From Actinomyces ruminicola (GTDB taxonomy: Bacteria > Actinomycetota > Actinomycetes > Actinomycetales > Actinomycetaceae): a stretch of DNA of 64,000 bases. Of the stretch, positions 34,994 to 45,563 are shown piece by piece; the first letter of the stretch is position 1, and every line of letters starts with the position of its first letter. Where the stretch lies: NCBI RefSeq assembly GCF_900103885.1, contig NZ_FNIM01000001.1:62001-126000 (forward strand). Direction: 5' to 3'. The notes under the pieces are model-generated. The model ran no database searches and was not told the DNA's origin. It saw only the letters and a list, made by a program, of their open reading frames with translations. A program made the position numbers and the translations under genes.

Positions 34994-36750
34994 GTGGGTC
35001 CGAGGACGCGGCGCGCTACCGGCGTCCGCACTATCAGCCGAACATTCCCGCCGTCATTGAGGTCCCCGAGACTCCACTGGGTGAGCTGCTGCGCACGGCC
35101 GCCGAGTTCTACGGGGACCGGGTGGCCCTGGACTTCATGGGGGCGACCCTGACCTACCGCGAGTTGCTGGAGGCCTCCGAACGCGCCGCCGGGCTGCTGC
35201 GCCGGGCGGGTGTCAAGGCCGGTGATCGCGTGGCCCTGCTCATGCCCAACTGCCCGCAGCACGTGGTGGCCATCTATGGGGCGCTGCGCCTGGGGGCGAT
35301 CGTGGCGGAGCACAATCCGCTCGCCCCCGCCGAGGAGATCCGCGCCCAGTTGGCCCACCACGGCGCGCGCGTGGTGATCGCCTGGGAGAAGGGCGTGGAG
35401 CTGGTGCTGGATCCGGCGTCGTCGGCCGGCGGCGGCGCGGATGCGGCGGCGGACCCGCTGGCCGGGCGCACGGTGTTCAGTGTGGACCTGGCCGCGGCCA
35501 TGCCCGCCCGGCTACGCGCCGCCCTGCACCTGCCTATTGCCAAGGCGCGCCAGACCCGCGCCTCCATGCGGGCCGACTCATTGCCTGCGGGGGTGCGCTC
35601 CTGGGACCGGGAGGTGTCCCGCGCGCAGCGGCTGGAGGCGTCCTGGCCCCAGCCGGGCGGGGATGATGTGGCCGTGCTGCTGCACACGGGCGGCACCACC
35701 GGCATGCCCAAGGCGGCGATGCTCACGCACAAGAACCTGCGTGCCAATGCGAATCAGGCGATCGCCTGGGTGCCGATGCTGCACGAGGGCGGGGAGACCT
35801 TCCTGGCACTGCTGCCCTTCTTCCACGCCTTCGGGCTGACCTTCAACGTGTTCTGCGCGGTGCAGAAGGCGGCCACGCAGGTGATGCTGCCTAAGTTCTC
35901 GGTCAGTCAGGTGCTGGAGGCGCACCAGCGGCGTCCCTTCACGTTCTTCGTGGGGGTGCCGGTGATGTTCGAGCGGATCCTGCGGGGCGCCCAGAAGAAG
36001 GGCGTGTCGCTGAAGACGCTGCGCTACGGCGTGTGCGGGGCGGCCCCGATGCCGCCGGCCGTGGGCGCGGAGTGGGAGGCCGCCACCGGCGGCTACTTCG
36101 TGGAGGGCTACGGCATGACCGAGACCAGCCCGATCGTCTCGGGCACCCCCATGGGTCCCAGCCGCCGCCTGGGGGCGCTGGGGCTGCCCTTCGCCTCCAC
36201 CGACGTGCGGGTGGTGGACCCCGACGCCCCGGACCCCGAGCGGGAGGTGCCCGACGGGGAGCCGGGCGAGCTGCTGGTGCGTGGGCCGCAGGTATTCGCC
36301 GGCTACTGGGACGACCCGGAGGCGACGGCGGCGGCGATGCTGCCGGGCGGCTGGCTGCGCACCGGTGACATGGTGCGCCGCGAGGACTCCTTCCTGTGGA
36401 TGGCCGACCGGCGGCGTGAGCTGATCCTCACCGGCGGTTTCAACGTCTACCCCTCCCAGGTGGAGGCGGCGATTCTGACCATGGACGGCGTGGCGGACGT
36501 CGCCGTCGTCGGGCTGCCCGGCGGGGCGGGCGGGGAGCTCGTGTGCGCCGCGATCGTGCTGGAGCCGGGCACGCCGGAGGGCCGGGTCACCCTGGAGGCG
36601 GTGCGCGCGCACGCGGAGCGGACGATTCCCCACTACGCGCTGCCGCGGCACCTGGAGCTCATCGCGGAGATGCCGCGCTCCCAGATCGGCAAGATCCTGC
36701 GCCGCGTGGTGCGCGAGCAGATCGTCGGCCGGGTCGACGCCGCCGCCTGA
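34990..36750 (+). CDS. fadD: Long-chain fatty-acid-CoA ligase (AMP-forming), second copy
   Basis: A 586-residue paralogue of the preceding gene. HTGGTTGMPK is near residue 231, GYGMTETSP near 373, and the catalytic Lys in RSQIGKILRR near 563. Both copies share the N-terminal RPHYxPxxPxVI start and the NCPQHVV and EHNPLAPA blocks, so they arose by tandem duplication. They differ in the 145-180 region and in the C-terminal tail, which may reflect different substrates. GGAGGAGACCCG precedes the start and translation is probably coupled to the first copy. Confidence 0.93.
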   Translation: MSGSEDAARYRRPHYQPNIPAVIEVPETPLGELLRTAAEFYGDRVALDFMGATLTYRELLEASERAAGLLRRAGVKAGDRVALLMPNCPQHVVAIYGALRLGAIVAEHNPLAPAEEIRAQLAHHGARVVIAWEKGVELVLDPASSAGGGADAAADPLAGRTVFSVDLAAAMPARLRAALHLPIAKARQTRASMRADSLPAGVRSWDREVSRAQRLEASWPQPGGDDVAVLLHTGGTTGMPKAAMLTHKNLRANANQAIAWVPMLHEGGETFLALLPFFHAFGLTFNVFCAVQKAATQVMLPKFSVSQVLEAHQRRPFTFFVGVPVMFERILRGAQKKGVSLKTLRYGVCGAAPMPPAVGAEWEAATGGYFVEGYGMTETSPIVSGTPMGPSRRLGALGLPFASTDVRVVDPDAPDPEREVPDGEPGELLVRGPQVFAGYWDDPEATAAAMLPGGWLRTGDMVRREDSFLWMADRRRELILTGGFNVYPSQVEAAILTMDGVADVAVVGLPGGAGGELVCAAIVLEPGTPEGRVTLEAVRAHAERTIPHYALPRHLELIAEMPRSQIGKILRRVVREQIVGRVDAAA

Positions 36751-36784
36751 GGGGGCTGTGACCTGCTGTCGGCCATGCTGGCCC

Positions 36785-37363
36785 TCACCGGCTGCCCAGG
36801 TCCCTGCGCATGAGTACCCGTGGGAACCCGTTGAGCACGGAGGCGGTCTCGCCCGCCTTGTGGAAGCCGGCCCGTTCGAACATGGAGCGCGTTCCCACAT
36901 AGGCCATGGTCGGGTCTACCTTCTGGCTACCGTTGTCGACCGGGTAGGCCTCCACCGCGGGGGCGCCGCAGGTGCGAGCGTACTCAGCGGCGCCCTCAAT
37001 GAGGTGGTGGGTTACCCCCCGCCGGCGATAGCCCGGCCGCACCCGCAGGCACCACAGGGACCACACCGCCAGCTCATCCAGGTTAGGTATGCGCCGACTG
37101 CGGGCGAAGCTGGTGCGCGAGCGCGGGTGGACCGCCGCCCAGCCGATAGGTTCGCCTTCGAGGTAGGCGATGACGCCCGGAGCGATCTCCTCGGCGCACA
37201 ACTGACGGACCCTCTCGGCACGGGCGGGTCCGCGCAACGCGTTGTTCTCCGCCGAACCGAGCCGGTGGCTGAGGCAGAAGCACACGTTCGAAGTCGGTTT
37301 GCGCGGGCCGATCAGGGTCGCAACGTCCTCAAAACGTGTTGCGGGCACCACGGCGATCTCCAT
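36785..37363 (-). CDS. GNAT family N-acetyltransferase
   Basis: A 192-residue acetyltransferase. The CoA loop is RPGYRRRGVTHHL near residue 103, preceded by WSLWCLRVRP. The N-terminal NVCFCLSHRL segment is a hallmark of an actinobacterial GNAT subgroup; its substrate is unknown. There is no Shine-Dalgarno. TACACT lies 7 bases before the ATG, so the mRNA may be leaderless. It is convergent with the second acyl-CoA ligase. Confidence 0.82.
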   Translation of the reverse strand: MEIAVVPATRFEDVATLIGPRKPTSNVCFCLSHRLGSAENNALRGPARAERVRQLCAEEIAPGVIAYLEGEPIGWAAVHPRSRTSFARSRRIPNLDELAVWSLWCLRVRPGYRRRGVTHHLIEGAAEYARTCGAPAVEAYPVDNGSQKVDPTMAYVGTRSMFERAGFHKAGETASVLNGFPRVLMRRDLGSR

Positions 37364-37399
37364 GTCCGGCAGTGTACCGAGACGGATACCGGCCGCCCT

Positions 37400-37424
37400 G
37401 CCTGGGCCGTGCGCAGGCCCGGGC
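37400..37424 (-). terminator. Hairpin directly after dapA
   Basis: GCCTGGGCC (37400-37408) pairs with GGCCCGGGC (37416-37424) with one G-T pair and a 7-base loop. It starts one base past the dapA stop. There is no U-tract. Confidence 0.45.
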
Positions 37425-37425
37425 C

Positions 37426-38322
37426 TTAAAGCAGGCCACAGGCCTCCAGCACCATGCGCAGGGCGGCGACCTCCGCATCGGTGGCCCGCACCAGCGGCAG
37501 GCGCACGGTGGCGCTGGGGATGCGCCCCTGCAGGGCCAGCGCCTCCTTGGCCATCACCGCGCCCTGGCCGCCGCCCATGATGGCCCGCACCAGCGGGCGC
37601 ATGCGCTGGGCCACGGCGCGGGCGCCGGGCAGGTCGCCGGCGTCGACCTCGCGGATCATCTCCCGCCAGGAGTGGGCGTCGGCGTGGGCGACCACGGAGA
37701 CGACGCCGCTGGCGCCGTGGGTGAGCCAGGCGAAGTTCAGCCCGTCGTCGCCGGAGTAGTACTCCAGGCCGGTGGCCTCCATGCGCTCGAAGCCCTGCTC
37801 GACGTCGCCGGTGGCGTCCTTGACCGCCAGCACCCGCTCGTGCTCGGCCAGGCGGGCGAGGGTGTCGTCGGTGATCTTCACGCCGGTGCGGCCGGGGATG
37901 TCGTAGATCATGACCGGCAGGTCGGTGGCCTCGACCACCGCCATGATGTGCTGGTAGACGCCCTCTTGGCTGGGGCGGTTGTAGTAGGGGGCGTTGATGA
38001 GCAGTCCCTGTGCGCCGGCCTCCTGGGAGCCCACGCCGATGCGCACCGCGTGGGCGGTGTCGTTGGAGCCGGCGCCGGCCACCAGCATGGCCCGTCCGGC
38101 CAGGGCGTCCTTCACCTCGCGCAGGAGGGTCTGCTTCTCCGGCAGGTGGGTGGTGGGGGCCTCACCCGTGGTGCCGGCCAGCAGGATCATGTCGGCGCCG
38201 TCGTCGACCAGGGAGACCGCCAGGCGCTGGGCGGCCTCGACGTCGATCTCTCCCTCCGGGGTGAAGGGGGTGACCATGGCTACGCCGACGGAGCCGAAGG
38301 ACCGGCTGGGGAGAGTGCTCAT
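37426..38322 (-). CDS. dapA: 4-hydroxy-tetrahydrodipicolinate synthase
   Basis: A 298-residue TIM-barrel aldolase that condenses aspartate semialdehyde with pyruvate, the first step toward diaminopimelate and lysine. The GTTGE motif is at residues 50-54, YYNRPSQEG near 113, Tyr140 in MIYDIPGRTG, and the Schiff-base Lys168 in LAVKDATGD. The ATG at 38322 gives MSTLPSRSFGSVG. No Shine-Dalgarno is visible, and TAGTCT lies 7 bases upstream, suggesting a leaderless mRNA. dapB is 1.6 kb away with a permease and a GNAT in between. Confidence 0.96.
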   Translation of the reverse strand: MSTLPSRSFGSVGVAMVTPFTPEGEIDVEAAQRLAVSLVDDGADMILLAGTTGEAPTTHLPEKQTLLREVKDALAGRAMLVAGAGSNDTAHAVRIGVGSQEAGAQGLLINAPYYNRPSQEGVYQHIMAVVEATDLPVMIYDIPGRTGVKITDDTLARLAEHERVLAVKDATGDVEQGFERMEATGLEYYSGDDGLNFAWLTHGASGVVSVVAHADAHSWREMIREVDAGDLPGARAVAQRMRPLVRAIMGGGQGAVMAKEALALQGRIPSATVRLPLVRATDAEVAALRMVLEACGLL

Positions 38323-38363
38323 AGTGAGCAGACTAACGTTGTTCGCGCGTGCATGGGGCGGGC

Positions 38364-38378
38364 GCTCACAGGGTGAGC
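38364..38378. promoter_or_regulatory. 15-base dyad upstream of dapA
   Basis: GCTCAC-AGG-GTGAGC is a perfect 6-bp dyad, 42 bases before dapA and 27 bases past the permease stop. It could be an operator for dapA or a short terminator for the permease gene. Confidence 0.35.
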
Positions 38379-38404
38379 CGACCGTCCGGGGCGGTGCGTA
38401 GCCG

Positions 38405-39130
38405 TCACAGCGCGAGGACTCCCTGGACCGCGGTGGAGACGGCGCCGACAAGGGCTACTGCAAAGATCGCGCGGTCTGCGGTGCGTTCGTCAATCCGGGA
38501 GGCGATCAGTCTCCCGAGGGAGAGTCCGACGATTACAGACACCGCGAGCAGCGCCCACACGGGCCACGGCAGTACCGGCAGCCCCCGCCCCAGCAGCGAC
38601 AGCGTGGAGATACCGAGGAAATACACCTGGATTGTGGCCAGGTAGCCCGCGTAGGCCCACCGGTTGGTGCTCGCGTAGATCACCATCGGTGGCCCGCCCA
38701 CCCCGGCCGTGACATTCATGAATCCCGACACCATTCCGGCCACCACCCTGCCGTGCGGATCCTCGAAGACCGGGTTGCGCCGTACCAGCCGGCTCAGCAG
38801 CAGCGCGGCCGCCACGAGTACACCGATCACCACCGACAGCCACGCCGTCGGCAGCACGCGCGCCACCCAGGTACCCGGAATGATGCCCAGGGCGGCGCAG
38901 GCGATCAGGACGGCAGCGCGGCGCCAGTCGACGTTGCCGCGCAGGCTCCAGGCGTTGATGGTACACACCGTGATCCCGACGACCTGGAGGGTCTGTACGC
39001 CCAGATTCGGCCCCAGAACCAGCACGATGAACGGCGCCGCCACCAGCGCCAGGCCCATGCCGGTCACGCGCTGCACCATGGCGCCCAGCAGGATCACAGC
39101 GGCAGCGCCGCACGCGGCTAGTGTCGACAT
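38405..39130 (-). CDS. TauE/SafE family membrane transporter
   Basis: A 241-residue membrane protein with seven to eight hydrophobic helices. The two TauE/SafE half-repeats are visible: GMGLALVAAPFIVLVLGPNLGVQ near the N-terminus and GFMNVTAGVGGPPMVIYAS near residue 120. The family exports or imports sulfite, sulfoacetate and related organic acids. No sulfur gene is nearby, so the substrate is open. CACGGAGCGCC precedes the ATG. Confidence 0.88.
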   Translation of the reverse strand: MSTLAACGAAAVILLGAMVQRVTGMGLALVAAPFIVLVLGPNLGVQTLQVVGITVCTINAWSLRGNVDWRRAAVLIACAALGIIPGTWVARVLPTAWLSVVIGVLVAAALLLSRLVRRNPVFEDPHGRVVAGMVSGFMNVTAGVGGPPMVIYASTNRWAYAGYLATIQVYFLGISTLSLLGRGLPVLPWPVWALLAVSVIVGLSLGRLIASRIDERTADRAIFAVALVGAVSTAVQGVLAL

Positions 39131-39244
39131 GGCGCTCCGTGGCTTGGGGGCTGCTGAGAAGTACGCGTCTGGGCGTTAACGACATTCCTGCATAGCGCGT
39201 TCACGCTGCTGAGTCGTCCCGCGGCAGACGTTACGCTCAACCCC

Positions 39245-39919
39245 ATGACGAAGTCCACGGGTTCCCCTCGCGAGACACCCCTCAATCACAGTGGATCCGC
39301 CCCCAGCACAGCCGGTTTTGTGCGCGAGGCCACGGACGCGGACCTGGAGGCGATCGGACGGGTGCATGCCGCCGCCATGCTGTCCTCGCTGCGCGCGGCT
39401 CACGCCTCCGCCCACGATGCGCCGCTGCCTGCGGGAGTGGAGGCGATGGTGGCACCGCCGGTGATCGCCGCCGGCTGGGAGCAGGCGGTGTCCAGCCCGC
39501 CGTCGTCGGCGCACCGCGTACTCGTGGCCGTCGGGGAGAGCGGAGAAGTGGTGGGGCTAGTCGGCGTCGCTCCCTCCCCCGACGACGGCGCTAATATGAA
39601 GAAGACGGCGGGCGCGGCCGATGGGCACACCGTCGACGCCGGAGCGGGCGCGGTCCCCGTGGCCAGCCGGGGCCTGGAGATCACTGCGCTGGGCGTAGCC
39701 CCGGAGTGGCAGCGCCGCGGGCACGGTTCCCGGCTGCTGGCCGCCGCCACGGAGCATGCGCACGCCCAGGGGGCCGACGTGCTGCTGGTGTGGGCGGTGC
39801 GCGGGGACGAGTCCCTGGCCGGGTTCCTGCGCGGCGCCGGCCTGGAGCGCACCGACTCGTTCCGTCGGCTGCCGGTCGGACAGGGCGTCATCGAGGACTG
39901 CTGGGTGGCGGCGCTGTAA
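39245..39919 (+). CDS. GNAT family N-acetyltransferase
   Basis: A 224-residue acetyltransferase. FVREATDADLEAIGRVHAAAM starts the fold, and the CoA loop is VAPEWQRRGHGSRLL near residue 145, followed by the LAGFLRGAGLER helix. An insertion of about 30 residues (PDDGANMKK to VASRG) lies between the beta strands before it. No Shine-Dalgarno precedes the ATG at 39245; TACGCT lies 7 bases upstream, hinting at a leaderless mRNA. It is convergent with dapB, 35 bases apart. Confidence 0.83.
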   Translation: MTKSTGSPRETPLNHSGSAPSTAGFVREATDADLEAIGRVHAAAMLSSLRAAHASAHDAPLPAGVEAMVAPPVIAAGWEQAVSSPPSSAHRVLVAVGESGEVVGLVGVAPSPDDGANMKKTAGAADGHTVDAGAGAVPVASRGLEITALGVAPEWQRRGHGSRLLAAATEHAHAQGADVLLVWAVRGDESLAGFLRGAGLERTDSFRRLPVGQGVIEDCWVAAL

Positions 39920-39954
39920 CGCGTCGGACGACCGGACCAACCAGGCCGGCGCCG

Positions 39955-40707
39955 TCAGAGGTCGAGCAGCTGGTCCAGGCCGATGGTCAGGCCCTCGCGG
40001 GCGCCCACCTCGCGCACGGCCAGCACCACGCCCGGCATGAAGCTGGCGCGGTCGAAGGAGTCGGTGCGGATGGTCAGCTGCTCGCCGGGGTTGCCGAGCA
40101 CGACCTCCTCGTGGGCGGTGAGTCCGCGCAGGCGCACGGCGTGCACGTGCACGCCGTCGACCACGGCGCCGCGGGCGCCGTCGGGGTCGGTCTCGGTGGC
40201 GTCGGGAACCGGTCCCAGTCCCGCCTCGGCCCGGGCGGCGGCAATTCCGCGAGCGGTCGCGATGGCGGTGCCGGAGGGGGCGTCCACCTTGTTCGGGTGG
40301 TGCAGTTCGATGACCTCGGCGGACTCGAAGTAGCGGGCGGCCTTGGCGGCGAAGCTCATGGTCAGCACCGCGGACAGGGCGAAGTTCGGCGCGATGATGA
40401 CGCTGCAGCCGGCCGCTTCGGGGCGCTCCAGGTGCTCGCGCACGCGCTCGTAGGACTCATCCGTCCAGCCGGTGGTGCCGACCACCACGTCCACGCCGGC
40501 GTCGATCAGGGCGTGGACGTTGTCCTCGGTGACGGCCGGGTGGGTGAAGTCAACGGCGACGTCGGCGCCGTTCAGGGTGGCCAGGGTGAGTTCGTCGCCG
40601 ACGTCGAGGCGGGCGACGAGTTCGAGGCCGTCGGCGTCCTGGACGGCCTGGCAGACGGTGGATCCCATGCGCCCTGCGGCGCCGACGACGGCAACGGCGA
40701 TGCTCAT
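39955..40707 (-). CDS. dapB: 4-hydroxy-tetrahydrodipicolinate reductase
   Basis: A 250-residue NAD(P)H-dependent reductase acting right after DapA. The nucleotide loop is VVGAAGRMG at residues 8-15, DFTHPAV at 53, VVGTTGW at 75, and the catalytic site HHPNKVDAPSGTA with His136/His137 and Lys140. It supplies meso-DAP for lysine and, if MurE uses DAP, for the wall. AGGATGCCTGC precedes the ATG. The 437-base gap upstream holds array D. Confidence 0.97.
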   Translation of the reverse strand: MSIAVAVVGAAGRMGSTVCQAVQDADGLELVARLDVGDELTLATLNGADVAVDFTHPAVTEDNVHALIDAGVDVVVGTTGWTDESYERVREHLERPEAAGCSVIIAPNFALSAVLTMSFAAKAARYFESAEVIELHHPNKVDAPSGTAIATARGIAAARAEAGLGPVPDATETDPDGARGAVVDGVHVHAVRLRGLTAHEEVVLGNPGEQLTIRTDSFDRASFMPGVVLAVREVGAREGLTIGLDQLLDL

Positions 40708-41144
40708 GCAGGCATCCTAGCCAGCAATGACACATTCGGGGGCGGGGCCCGACCCTGTTCGCGCGGGTGCTTGGGCCGCAAGGCGAGGCCGGCGGCATGT
40801 TCGTGCCCGCAGCCGAGTCGTCTACTACGCCGGTTCGTGCTCTACTACGCCACCTAGGCCTTTACTGAAGGGCTCTGGCCCCTTCAACAGACGTCGAAGT
40901 GGCGTAGTAGAGGTCGAATAGGCGTACCCAACGCCATCTCCCTAGGCCGCACACGCCCAGCAGCCCCCGCACCTCCACACCGTGTTGCCTCGCCGACCCA
41001 CACCTCCGACACCACACTCTCAACCACGAAGCACCCTCAATCCCCGCGCCTCGGGGCACCCGCGATAAGTCTCGTCGGGGCGTTGACTACCGTGCGGTCG
41101 GCGGATTAGTGCACGTATCACACTTCACATTCAAGGAAGCCTCC
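40708..41144. other. 437-base divergent intergenic region with array D
   Basis: It separates dapB (minus) from the small membrane protein (plus). It holds the 20-nt-pitch array at 40821-40931. A possible promoter for the plus-strand gene lies at 41083-41111: TTGACT, 17 bases, then a poor -10 (TTAGTG). Nothing else stands out in 40932-41082. Confidence 0.6.
40821..40931. repeat. Mirrored TCTACTACGCC array, 20-nt pitch (array D)
   Basis: TCTACTACGCC starts at 40821 and 40841. The inverted GGCGTAGTAGA ends at 40911, and a partial inverted copy (GGCGTA) starts 20 bases on at 40921. The right half also reads as GTCGAAGTGGCGTA and GTCGAATAGGCGTA, 20 bases apart. Both halves share the symmetry centre 40876. 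A small hairpin (TGAAGGG with CCCTTCA, 40866-40886) sits at the middle. Confidence 0.88.
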
Positions 41145-41522
41145 ATGTCGCAGCTCGGCTATGGCTCGTCAAGCAGCCCATGCTTAAACCCAGTGCGCGA
41201 GGTTCGGCAGAGCGTCATATCGTCGTTGTCTGTCGTCGCCATCGCCGCCCTGAGCGGGGTTCTCGTCCACCTGAACTGGGATACCCCGCAACAAGCGGTG
41301 ACAATCGCCGTCGCAATCTCCGCCACAAGCACGGCATTCGCAGTCGCCACCGGCCTGCAGACCCTGAAGGCGATTTCCGCCGTGGCACTGGGAGTCATGA
41401 TAGCGGTTGCCCTCACTCATCCCACGGGCATGGCCGGAGCATGGGTGATCGGCACGGTCCTCTTCTTCGTTTTTGCCGTATGCCAGCCGCAGTGGCTTCG
41501 GGGACGGCAGCCACAAGGCTGA
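41145..41522 (+). CDS. Small multi-pass membrane protein, unknown
   Basis: A 125-residue hydrophobic protein I do not recognise. After a polar N-tail with one Cys (SSSSPCLNPVREVRQ) it has three or four membrane helices (about residues 22-42, 47-65, 68-85 and 88-110). It ends in a short basic tail, WLRGRQPQG. AAGGAAGCCTCC gives a good site for the ATG at 41145; an ATG 36 bases earlier is less well placed. Codon use is less GC-biased than in the neighbours (many A/T third positions), which could mean recent acquisition. The nearest feature upstream is array D. Confidence 0.6.
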   Translation: MSQLGYGSSSSPCLNPVREVRQSVISSLSVVAIAALSGVLVHLNWDTPQQAVTIAVAISATSTAFAVATGLQTLKAISAVALGVMIAVALTHPTGMAGAWVIGTVLFFVFAVCQPQWLRGRQPQG

Positions 41523-41596
41523 GCCCGTGCACTTCACCGCATCCTCACCACCGCCGCGATCGCTGTTTACGACCGCACCGTCCGCTACTACTTCTC

Positions 41597-42958
41597 TCAG
41601 ACACCCGGCCCGACCACGACGCGGCAGCGGTCCTGGGCGGCGAGCTGGGCCGCCAGGGCGCGCACGTCGGCGGCGGTCACCGCCTCCAGGCGGCGCAGGT
41701 TCTCCTCCATGGAGCGCAGGCGGCCGGTGACGACCTCGGCGCGACCCAGCCGCCCCATGCGCGCCAGCGAGTCCTCTCCCCCAAGCACCATGGAGCCGCG
41801 GATCTGGCCCCGGGCGCGCTCCAGCTCCCGCGCGGTGACGCCGTCGGCGGCAAGCGACTCGAACTCGCCGGCCATGACGGCCAGAACCTCGTCGACGTCG
41901 CCGGGGGCGCAGCCGGCGTACAGCCCGAAGGCGCCGGCCCCCGCGTAGGGGGTGTCGAATGCGTATGTGGAATAGGCCAGGCCGCGCTTCTCACGGATCT
42001 CCTGGAACAGGCGCGAGGACATGCCACCGCCGAGGATCGTGGTGAGCACGCTCATGGTCCAGCGGCGCTCGTCCAGGGCGGGGATGCCCTGGCAGGCGAG
42101 GTAGACGTGGGACTGCTCGGCCTCGCGCACCACGGTGATGTCTTGGACGGTCAGTTCCGCCACGGGCTCGGTCTCGAAGCGGCGGGGCCGCGGGGCGACG
42201 GCCCCGGTGGTGTCCCAGCCGGCGGCGGCCAGGTCCGCGGCGACCCGCTCGCAGATCTCGTCGTGGTCGACGGCGCCGGCGGCCGCGACCACGAGGGTGT
42301 CGGAGGCGTAGGTGCGCTGGTAGTGCTCCCAGACGGCGTCGCGGGGCACGGCCGAGACGGTCTCGTAGGTGCCGCCGATGGGGCGGCCCAGTGGGGTGCC
42401 GTCGCCGAAGGTGGCGCGGGCGAAGGCCTCCTGGGCGATCTCGGCGGGGTCGTCGGCGGCGTCGGCCAGCTCGGAGACGATCACGCCGCGCTCGGTCTCC
42501 ACCTCACCCGGGTCCAGGCGGGAGGAGGTGACCATGTCGGCGAGCACGTCCAGGGCGGTCAGGTCGTCGGGGCCGAGCACGCGGGCGTAGTAGGAGGTGT
42601 GCTCCTTGGCGGTGGCGGCGTTGGACTCGCCGCCGATCATGTCGAAGGCCTCGGCGATGTCGTGGGCGCTGCGGGTGGCCGTGCCCTTGAACAGCAGGTG
42701 CTCCAGGAAGTGGGTGGAGCCCTCCTGGCCGGCGCGCTCGTCGCGGCTGCCTACGCCGAACCACATGCCCAGCGAGGCCGAGCGCAGCGCGGGCACGTGC
42801 TCGGTGATCACCCGCACCCCGCCGGGCAGGATCGAGCGGCGGATGGCGGCGCCGTCGTCGACGAGGCGGAGCTCGGTGCCGGGAGCGCCGGCGGGTGCAC
42901 GCTCAAGGAGGACTTCGGCGAAGCTGGTTTCGGGGCCGGTGGGCGCGGGAGTGGTCAC
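41597..42958 (-). CDS. M16 family zinc metallopeptidase (processing-peptidase-like)
   Basis: A 453-residue insulinase/PqqL-type peptidase. The inverted zinc motif HFLEH is at residues 83-87 (His83, Glu86, His87), with the third ligand Glu163 in GVIVSEL. The C-terminal half carries GGGMSSRLFQEIREKRGLAYSTYAF, the R/Y pair of active M16 proteins. It follows pnp in many Gram-positives, as in the B. subtilis MlpA (YmxG) arrangement, and dapB is the next minus-strand gene downstream. The start is GTG at 42958 with weak upstream AGGAG-like bases. The physiological substrate is unknown. Confidence 0.92.
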   Translation of the reverse strand: MTTPAPTGPETSFAEVLLERAPAGAPGTELRLVDDGAAIRRSILPGGVRVITEHVPALRSASLGMWFGVGSRDERAGQEGSTHFLEHLLFKGTATRSAHDIAEAFDMIGGESNAATAKEHTSYYARVLGPDDLTALDVLADMVTSSRLDPGEVETERGVIVSELADAADDPAEIAQEAFARATFGDGTPLGRPIGGTYETVSAVPRDAVWEHYQRTYASDTLVVAAAGAVDHDEICERVAADLAAAGWDTTGAVAPRPRRFETEPVAELTVQDITVVREAEQSHVYLACQGIPALDERRWTMSVLTTILGGGMSSRLFQEIREKRGLAYSTYAFDTPYAGAGAFGLYAGCAPGDVDEVLAVMAGEFESLAADGVTARELERARGQIRGSMVLGGEDSLARMGRLGRAEVVTGRLRSMEENLRRLEAVTAADVRALAAQLAAQDRCRVVVGPGV

Positions 42959-43031
42959 CGCATGAGCCTAGACGACCGACCTCCTGCCGATCTCAGACAT
43001 GTCCTGCCCACCGCCGAGCGACGCGTCACCA

Positions 43032-43094
43032 TTACGACCGATCTCGGCACGTTACTTCTACCGAACTCGGCACGTAACTTCTACCGATCTCGGC
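43032..43094. repeat. Three-copy 23-nt tandem repeat (array B')
   Basis: Units start at 43032 (degenerate), 43055 (CTTCTACCGAACTCGGC) and 43078 (CTTCTACCGATCTCGGC), each 23 bases apart with the linker ACGTWA. It has the same unit and pitch as 5141-5180, 38 kb away. A more degenerate copy (CTCCTGCCGATCTCAG) lies at 42981. It sits between the pnp terminator and the M16 start. Confidence 0.92.
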
Positions 43095-43101
43095 GGGAGA
43101 G

Positions 43102-43148
43102 AGGGCCGGGCCCCGGGCAATCGTGATGATCGTCCGGGGCCCGGCCCT
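43102..43148 (-). terminator. Terminator hairpin after pnp
   Basis: A perfect 15-bp GC-rich stem (43102-43116 with 43134-43148) and a 17-base loop begin 45 bases past the pnp stop. No U-tract. It separates pnp from the M16 gene. Confidence 0.75.
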
Positions 43149-43193
43149 GATGGGATTACCGAGTCGGTGGCCTGTTGCGGCCTACCGGCGGGC

Positions 43194-45563
<2,370 letters not shown>

